Shown: piece by piece, positions 59,653 through 64,000 of the stretch
Numbering within the stretch: the stretch's first letter is position 1
How the letters are laid out: every line of letters begins with the position of its first letter
NCBI RefSeq assembly: GCF_010686765.1
Contig: NZ_JAAGWF010000019.1
Coordinates: 62,001-126,000, forward strand
Source: Geodermatophilus sabuli
GTDB lineage: Bacteria; Actinomycetota; Actinomycetes; Mycobacteriales; Geodermatophilaceae
Length of the DNA: 64,000 bases
Direction of reading: 5' to 3'
The notes under the pieces: model-generated
The model's database searches: none
Seen by the model: the letters and a program-made list of their open reading frames with translations, nothing else
Told to the model about the DNA's origin: nothing
Position numbers and translations under genes: made by a program

Positions 59653-61296
59653 GTGAAGGTCCTCGGCATCAACGCGATCTACCACGACCCGGCGGCGGCG
59701 CTCGTCGTCGACGGCAGGGTCGTGGCCGCCGCGGAGGAAGAGCGCTTCAGCCGCCGCAAGCACGGCAAGCGCCCGCTGCCCTGGAGCGCCTGGGAGCTGC
59801 CGGAGCTGTCCGCCGCGTGGTGCCTGGCCGAGGCGGGGATCCACCCCGAGGAGCTCGACGCCGTCGCCTACTCCTTCGACCCCGCCCTCATGGGGACGCC
59901 GGAGGAGTCGGGTCTGAACGACCCCGGCGACGTGATGCGCAAGATGTACGCGGAGAAGGCGCCCGAGTTCCTCGCCCATGCCCTGCCCGGCCTGGACCCG
60001 GCGAAGGTCCGCTTCGTGAAGCACCACGTGGCGCACGCCGCGTCCGCCGGCCTGGCCGCCCCCACCGCGGACAACTCGGTGCTCGTGCTCGACGGCCGCG
60101 GCGAGGCGCACAGCCACCTCGCCGGCCGCTACGTCGACGGCCAGCTGGAGATCCTGGCCGGCCAGGCGCTCCCCCACTCCCTCGGCCTGCTCTACGAGGA
60201 CCTCACCGACCACCTCGGCTTCCTGCGCAGCAGCGACGAGTTCAAGGTCATGGCGATGGCCTCCTACGGCAAGCCGCGGTTCCTCGGCGAGCTGTCCGAG
60301 CTGGTCGTCGCCACCGAGGACGGCGGCTTCCGGACGCCGGAGATCGACTTCTCCGAGTACGCCCCGCGCCTGACCAAGGGCGACGACTGGACCGAGGACC
60401 ACGCCGACCTCGCCGCCAGCGTGCAGCAGCGCGTGGAGGAGGTGCTGCTCGACCTCGCCCGGTGGCTGCACGCGCAGACCGGCGACCGCACGCTCACCCT
60501 CGCCGGTGGCGTCGCGCTCAACTGCGTGGCCAACACCCGCATCTTCGCCGAGACGCCGTTCGAGGACGTGTGGGTGCAGCCGGCCGCGGGCGACTCCGGC
60601 ACCGCCCTGGGCAGCGCGCTGCACGTGGCCCGGGTCCTCGGCGAGCAGACCGAACCGATGCCCGGCGCCGACCTGGGCCGCGGCTGGACCGACGACGAGA
60701 TCGAGCAGTGGCTGCGGGTGGCCGCCATCGACTACGAGCGCCCGCGGGACGTCGCGGACGCCGTCGCCGAGGTGCTGGCGGCCAACGGCATCGTCGCCTG
60801 GTTCCAGGGCCGCAGCGAGTACGGCCCGCGGGCGCTGGGGCGCCGCTCGCTGCTGGCCCACCCCGGCCACGAGGCCAACCTCGAGCGGATGAACAACGTG
60901 AAGGGCCGCGAGCAGTTCCGCCCGGTCGCCCCCATGGTGCTGGCCGAGCGGGCCCCCGAGATCTTCAGCCGGGGACCGATCCCCTCGCGGTACATGCTGT
61001 TCGTGCACGACGTCGCCCCGGAGTGGCGCGAGCGGATCCCGACGGTCACCCACGTCGACGGGACGGCGCGGATCCAGACCGTCGACCGCACCGAGGAGCC
61101 ACTGGTCGCCCGGATGCTGGAGTGCTTCGAGCGGCGCACCGGCCTGCCGATCGTGGTCAACACCAGCCTGAACACCGCCGGCCGGCCGATGGTCGACGAC
61201 CCCCGGGACGCGCTGGAGTGCTTCGGCTCCGCGCCGGTGGACCTGCTGGCCATCGGTCCGTTCGTCGTCCGCCGTCCGCGCTCCACGCTGGGCTGA
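59653..61296 (+). CDS. Carbamoyltransferase (NodU/CmcH/TobZ family)
   Basis: 547 residues with both domains. The N-terminal YrdC/Kae1-like ASKHA domain runs VLGINAIYHDPAAALVVDGRVVAAAEEERFSRRKHGKRPLP, with the metal motif KHHVAHAASAG and LAGGVALNCVANTRIF. The C-terminal domain has FQGRSEYGPRALGRRSLLAHP and LPIVVNTSLNTAGRPMVDDP. Such enzymes transfer carbamoyl from carbamoyl phosphate to a hydroxyl of a sugar, nodulation factor or antibiotic. No biosynthetic cluster surrounds it, so the acceptor is unknown. GTG start at 59653. Confidence 0.9.
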   Translation: MKVLGINAIYHDPAAALVVDGRVVAAAEEERFSRRKHGKRPLPWSAWELPELSAAWCLAEAGIHPEELDAVAYSFDPALMGTPEESGLNDPGDVMRKMYAEKAPEFLAHALPGLDPAKVRFVKHHVAHAASAGLAAPTADNSVLVLDGRGEAHSHLAGRYVDGQLEILAGQALPHSLGLLYEDLTDHLGFLRSSDEFKVMAMASYGKPRFLGELSELVVATEDGGFRTPEIDFSEYAPRLTKGDDWTEDHADLAASVQQRVEEVLLDLARWLHAQTGDRTLTLAGGVALNCVANTRIFAETPFEDVWVQPAAGDSGTALGSALHVARVLGEQTEPMPGADLGRGWTDDEIEQWLRVAAIDYERPRDVADAVAEVLAANGIVAWFQGRSEYGPRALGRRSLLAHPGHEANLERMNNVKGREQFRPVAPMVLAERAPEIFSRGPIPSRYMLFVHDVAPEWRERIPTVTHVDGTARIQTVDRTEEPLVARMLECFERRTGLPIVVNTSLNTAGRPMVDDPRDALECFGSAPVDLLAIGPFVVRRPRSTLG

Positions 61297-61394
61297 ACCC
61301 CGCGGCGGGCCGGCTGCGGGCCCGGCGGGTGGCCGCGGCCGCCCCGGGGCAGGTGACGGTTCGGCAACGGTCGTCCCCCGAACGGGGCAACACC

Positions 61395-61419
61395 GTTACG
61401 CGCCGACGACCTGGGGTAT
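61395..61419 (+). promoter_or_regulatory. Stress sigma factor (SigB/SigF-like) promoter before DUF4383
   Basis: GTTA (61395-61398), 15 bases, GGGTAT (61414-61419) fits the actinobacterial general-stress pattern GTTT-N15-17-GGGTAT with one mismatch. It lies 57 bases before the DUF4383 start, with GGGAGGA ahead of the ATG. Confidence 0.5.
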
Positions 61420-61476
61420 TCCGGGTGTGGAGCGTCCAGAACAGGGCGCGCCGCGAACCCCACTGGGAGGACCCCC

Positions 61477-61944
61477 ATGTCCGCAGCTTCGAACCGCACC
61501 GGTGCCGGCCGGGGAGCCATGACCTGGCCTCAGATGCTGGCCCTGGCCGTCGGGGCCGTCTACCTGCTCATCGGCATCATCGGATTCTTCATCACCGGCT
61601 TCGAGAACTTCTTCGGCAACGAGGCCGGGACGCCGCACCACGTCGACGCCAACCTGCTCGGGTTCATGATCAACCCGATGCACAACGTCGTGCACATCCT
61701 CATCGGCGTGGCCGGGCTCGCCCTGGCCCGCACGCTGAGCGGGGCCCGCACCTACGGCTGGCTGCTGGCGGTCGGCTACGGCGCCGCGTTCCTGTACGGC
61801 CTGTTCGCCGTCGGCAAGGAGTGGGACTTCCTCAACCTGAACTGGGCCGACAACATCCTGCACCTGCTGACCGCCGTCGTCGGTCTGGTCATCGCGCTGG
61901 GGCCGGTCCGCACCGCAGTCGGCGGGCGCACCGACCGGGTCTGA
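61477..61944 (+). CDS. DUF4383-family membrane protein
   Basis: 155 residues with four helices (MLALAVGAVYLLIGIIGFFITG, VHILIGVAGLALAR, GWLLAVGYGAAFLYGLFAV, ILHLLTAVVGLVIAL). The conserved NEAGTPHHVDANLLGFMINPMHNVVHILIG stretch is the DUF4383 signature. Function unknown; common in stress-tolerant actinobacteria. A SigB/SigF-type promoter and strong terminator make it a single-gene stress unit. Confidence 0.85.
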   Translation: MSAASNRTGAGRGAMTWPQMLALAVGAVYLLIGIIGFFITGFENFFGNEAGTPHHVDANLLGFMINPMHNVVHILIGVAGLALARTLSGARTYGWLLAVGYGAAFLYGLFAVGKEWDFLNLNWADNILHLLTAVVGLVIALGPVRTAVGGRTDRV

Positions 61945-61978
61945 GCACCCGCCGGGTCTGCGCACCCGCCGCACCTCC

Positions 61979-62012
61979 GACCGCCCGGACACCGCCTGGT
62001 GTCCGGGCGGTC
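61979..62012. terminator. Perfect hairpin terminator after DUF4383
   Basis: GACCGCCCGGACACC - GCCT - GGTGTCCGGGCGGTC, 15-base perfect arms, followed by GTGTGTCT. It ends the DUF4383 unit 52 bases before the acyl-CoA dehydrogenase. Confidence 0.85.
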
Positions 62013-62064
62013 GTGTGTCTACGCGGCCGCGCGCCGGGCCCTGGCCGGGCGCTAGCGTCCGGGC

Positions 62065-63276
62065 ATGGACTTCACCCTCTCCGCCAGGGCCGAGGACGTC
62101 TGCGGCCGGATGTGGGACTTCATGCGCGAGCAGGTCTTCCCCGCCGAGCCGGTGTACGACGCCTGGCGGGCCGCGCGGGGTCACGACGACCACGGGCACC
62201 CGCCGGTCCTGGAGGAGCTGAAGGCGGAGGCGCGCGAGCGCGGGCTGTGGAACCTCTTCCACCACGAGCTCGGCGGGCTCTCCAACCTCGAGTACGCGTC
62301 GGTCGCGGAGATCATGGGCTGGTCGCCGACCATCGCACCGGAGGCGACCAACAGCGGCGCGCCTGACACGGGCAACATGGAGACGCTCATGCTCTTCGGC
62401 ACCGGCGAGCAGAAGTCGAGCTGGCTCGAGCCGCTGCTCGCCGGTGAGATCCGGTCCGGGTTCGCCATGACCGAGCCGGACGTCGCCTCCTCCGACGCCC
62501 GCAACATCCAGACGTCGATCGTCCGCGACGGCGACGAGTACGTGATCAACGGCCGCAAGTGGTGGACCACCGGCGCGGCCGACGAGCGCTGCCAGGTCTT
62601 CATCGTCATGGGCAAGACCGACCCCGGGGGCGCGCCGCACCGGCAGCAGTCGATGGTGCTGGTCCCCCGCGACACCCCCGGCCTGGAGATCGTCCGGCAC
62701 CTGCCGGTGTTCGGGTACCAGGACCAGCACGGGCACTCGGAGCTGCGGTTCACCGACGTCCGCGTGCCGGTGACCAACATCCTGTCCGGCGAGGGCGACG
62801 GCTTCATGATCGCCCAGGCCCGCCTGGGCCCGGGTCGCATCCACCACTGCATGCGCGCCATCGGCATGGCCGAGCGGGCGCTGGCGCTGATGGTGGCGCG
62901 GGCGCGGGAGCGGGTGGCGTTCGGCCGTCCCCTGGCCGACCAGGGCACCGTCCGCGAGAGCATCGCGCTCTCGCGGATCGAGATCGACCAGGTGCGCCTC
63001 TACGTGCTCAAGACCGCGGACCTGATCGACCGGTTCGGCGCCAAGGGCGCCCGCACCGAGATCTCGGCGATCAAGGTGGCCGCCCCGAAGGTGGCACTCG
63101 ACGTCATCGACCGCGCCATCCAGCTGCACGGCGGGGCCGGGGTCAGCAACGACACCGTCCTGGCCCGGTTCTACGCCAGCGCCCGCACGCTGCGCATCGT
63201 CGACGGCCCCGACGCGGTGCACGTCCGCGGGGTCGCCAAGGAGGAACTCGCCCGCGAGCGCCCCTTCACCGGCTGA
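62065..63276 (+). CDS. Acyl-CoA dehydrogenase (ACAD10/11-like)
   Basis: 403 residues. The N-terminal helical domain is [40 protein letters not shown]. The FAD/substrate motifs are [20 protein letters not shown] and [10 protein letters not shown], the middle domain [21 protein letters not shown], and the C-terminal [33 protein letters not shown]. This matches the ACAD10/11 group that acts on branched or long-chain acyl-CoAs. TAGCGT at 62054-62059 lies 5 bases before the ATG, so the mRNA may be leaderless. A partial stop-proximal repeat follows the stop codon. Confidence 0.9.
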   Translation: MDFTLSARAEDVCGRMWDFMREQVFPAEPVYDAWRAARGHDDHGHPPVLEELKAEARERGLWNLFHHELGGLSNLEYASVAEIMGWSPTIAPEATNSGAPDTGNMETLMLFGTGEQKSSWLEPLLAGEIRSGFAMTEPDVASSDARNIQTSIVRDGDEYVINGRKWWTTGAADERCQVFIVMGKTDPGGAPHRQQSMVLVPRDTPGLEIVRHLPVFGYQDQHGHSELRFTDVRVPVTNILSGEGDGFMIAQARLGPGRIHHCMRAIGMAERALALMVARARERVAFGRPLADQGTVRESIALSRIEIDQVRLYVLKTADLIDRFGAKGARTEISAIKVAAPKVALDVIDRAIQLHGGAGVSNDTVLARFYASARTLRIVDGPDAVHVRGVAKEELARERPFTG

Positions 63277-63280
63277 AGAA

Positions 63281-63309
63281 GGACCCCACTCCCCCCTCGC
63301 ACGCCAGGG
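63281..63309 (+). repeat. Partial stop-proximal repeat, copy D
   Basis: GGACCCC-ACT, then CCCCCCTCGCACGC begins 4 bases after the acyl-CoA dehydrogenase stop and matches the first half of copies A and B before decaying. ACGCCAGGG (63301-63309) then pairs with CCCTGGCGT (63347-63355) in the sigma factor's upstream region. Confidence 0.45.
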
Positions 63310-63385
63310 TCACGATCGGGTCACGACGGCGTTCGTCCCCCCGCTCCCCTGGCGTCATAGGGGGTGAGGAACGGGGGGAGATCCA

Positions 63386-63898
63386 GTGGCAGCACGCGAC
63401 GAGGCGGCCTTCGAAGCGTTCGTGGCCGCGCGGTCGGGCGACCTGCTGCGCACCGCCGTGCTGCTGACCCGCGACCCCGGGCACGCCGAGGACCTGGTGC
63501 AGACCGCGCTGGTCACGGCCTACCGACGCTGGTCCCGCATCGACGCGGCCGACCCCTACCCCTACGTCCGGCGGGTCCTGGTCACCAGCGCCGCGAGCTG
63601 GTGGCGGCTGCGGACGACGCAGGAGATCGTCGCGCTGCCCCCGCACGACCCGGCCGGCCCGGACGCCACCGAGGACGTCGCCGAGCGGGAGCTGGTCGCC
63701 GACGCGCTGGCCACGCTGCCGCCGCGCATGCGGGCCGTGCTCGTCCTCCGCTACGCCGAGGACCTCAGCGAGGCGGCCACGGCCGAGACGCTGGGTTGCT
63801 CGGTCCACACCGTGCGCAGCCAGACCGTCCGCGGCCTGGCCCGCCTGCGGGTGCTGCTCGCCGATCCCGCCCCGGCGGCCCTGCTCGAGGAGTGCTGA
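63386..63898 (+). CDS. SigE-family (ECF) RNA polymerase sigma factor
   Basis: 170 residues. Region 2 is FEAFVAARSGDLLRTAVLLTRDPGHAEDLVQTALVTAYRRWSRI and region 4 is ADALATLPPRMRAVLVLRYAEDLSEAATAETLGCSVHTVRSQTVRGLARLRVLL. It belongs to the actinobacterial SigE/SigE70-like ECF group, which usually has a membrane-linked anti-sigma partner encoded just downstream. GTG start with GGGGGGAG upstream. A GGTCACGA direct repeat and an inverted repeat in the 109-base gap before it may be part of its own promoter control. Confidence 0.85.
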   Translation: MAARDEAAFEAFVAARSGDLLRTAVLLTRDPGHAEDLVQTALVTAYRRWSRIDAADPYPYVRRVLVTSAASWWRLRTTQEIVALPPHDPAGPDATEDVAERELVADALATLPPRMRAVLVLRYAEDLSEAATAETLGCSVHTVRSQTVRGLARLRVLLADPAPAALLEEC

Positions 63899-63899
63899 C

Positions 63900-64000
63900 A
63901 TGGCCCTGCCCGAACTCGAGACCCGGCTGCGGAACGGCTTGCAGGCCCGTGCCGCACAGGCGCCGCCGGCCCCGCGGGACCTGGCCGCCCGCGTCCGGCA
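63900..64000 (+). CDS. Start of the probable anti-sigma partner (partial)
   Basis: ATG at 63900, one base after the sigma factor stop: MALPELETRLRNGLQARAAQ, then APPAPRDLAARVR to the window edge. Short LexxLRxxLxxRA..AP..DLAxRVR openings like this are typical of the transmembrane or hypothetical partner genes that follow SigE-family sigma genes. The rest is outside the window, so no membrane helix can be seen. Confidence 0.5.
   Translation, partial: MALPELETRLRNGLQARAAQAPPAPRDLAARVR

Overview
This is a very GC-rich (above 70% by eye), gene-dense stretch of an actinobacterial chromosome. GTG starts are common and many genes are joined by 4-base ATGA or GTGA overlaps. Mycofactocin genes, DUF3097, DUF4383, a SigE-family sigma factor, a form II Mo-hydroxylase and DtxR-type boxes suggest Geodermatophilaceae (Blastococcus/Modestobacter/Geodermatophilus group). 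That placement is inferred from gene content only.

Layout. 1-2.6 kb: end of a catabolic cluster (thiolase-like, SDR, orphan substrate-binding lipoprotein) with a divergent marR and a clear operator. 2.7-8.0 kb: metallo-beta-lactamase-fold protein with an apparent early frameshift, tetR/ridA pair, amidohydrolase, DedA, HAD and alpha/beta hydrolase. 8.0-13.1 kb: coxS-coxL-coxM-coxG operon whose large subunit has the form II motif AYRGAGR. 13.1-17.9 kb: iron-siderophore lipoprotein with two DtxR/IdeR-like boxes, MFS exporter, GAF regulator and a dead two-domain acetyltransferase.

17.9-34.6 kb is a dispersed mycofactocin region: mftF, mftE, two FadH/OYE flavoenzymes, mftC, mftB, mftA (37 aa, ending IDGMCGVY), divergent mftR, and at the far edge an NDMA/mycofactocin-type alcohol dehydrogenase. 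A drug-efflux-type ABC exporter with its own TetR switch sits among them. No mftD or mftG is visible here.

34.6-41.5 kb: two MoxR/VWA pairs (the second is CoxD/CoxE), a MOSC protein, a Cro/C1-type regulator coupled to a ClpP-like protein that has lost its catalytic triad, and XdhC. 41.5-48.8 kb: stress-type PRC/DUF2382 protein, DUF3097, a YtrA-type GntR regulator with a membrane protein, a decayed ABC exporter remnant, an aldo/keto reductase, an MFS transporter and a secreted protein. 48.9-57.7 kb: molybdenum cofactor supply (moaA, moaD, moaE, MocA-like, modABC and a molybdate-binding HTH protein), interrupted by two CNNM/CorC-type membrane proteins. 57.8-64 kb: RecQ-family helicase, carbamoyltransferase, DUF4383 protein, acyl-CoA dehydrogenase, SigE-family sigma factor and the start of its probable partner.

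How it fits together: the Mo-hydroxylase (9-13 kb) would need molybdate uptake, Moco synthesis, cytosine-dinucleotide transfer (MocA-like) and maturation (CoxD, CoxE, XdhC), and these are found at 38-57 kb. The mycofactocin genes make a redox cofactor used by dehydrogenases such as the one at 33.4 kb. Two families of short palindromic repeats are scattered through the window; one of them lies in frame inside two mycofactocin-region proteins.
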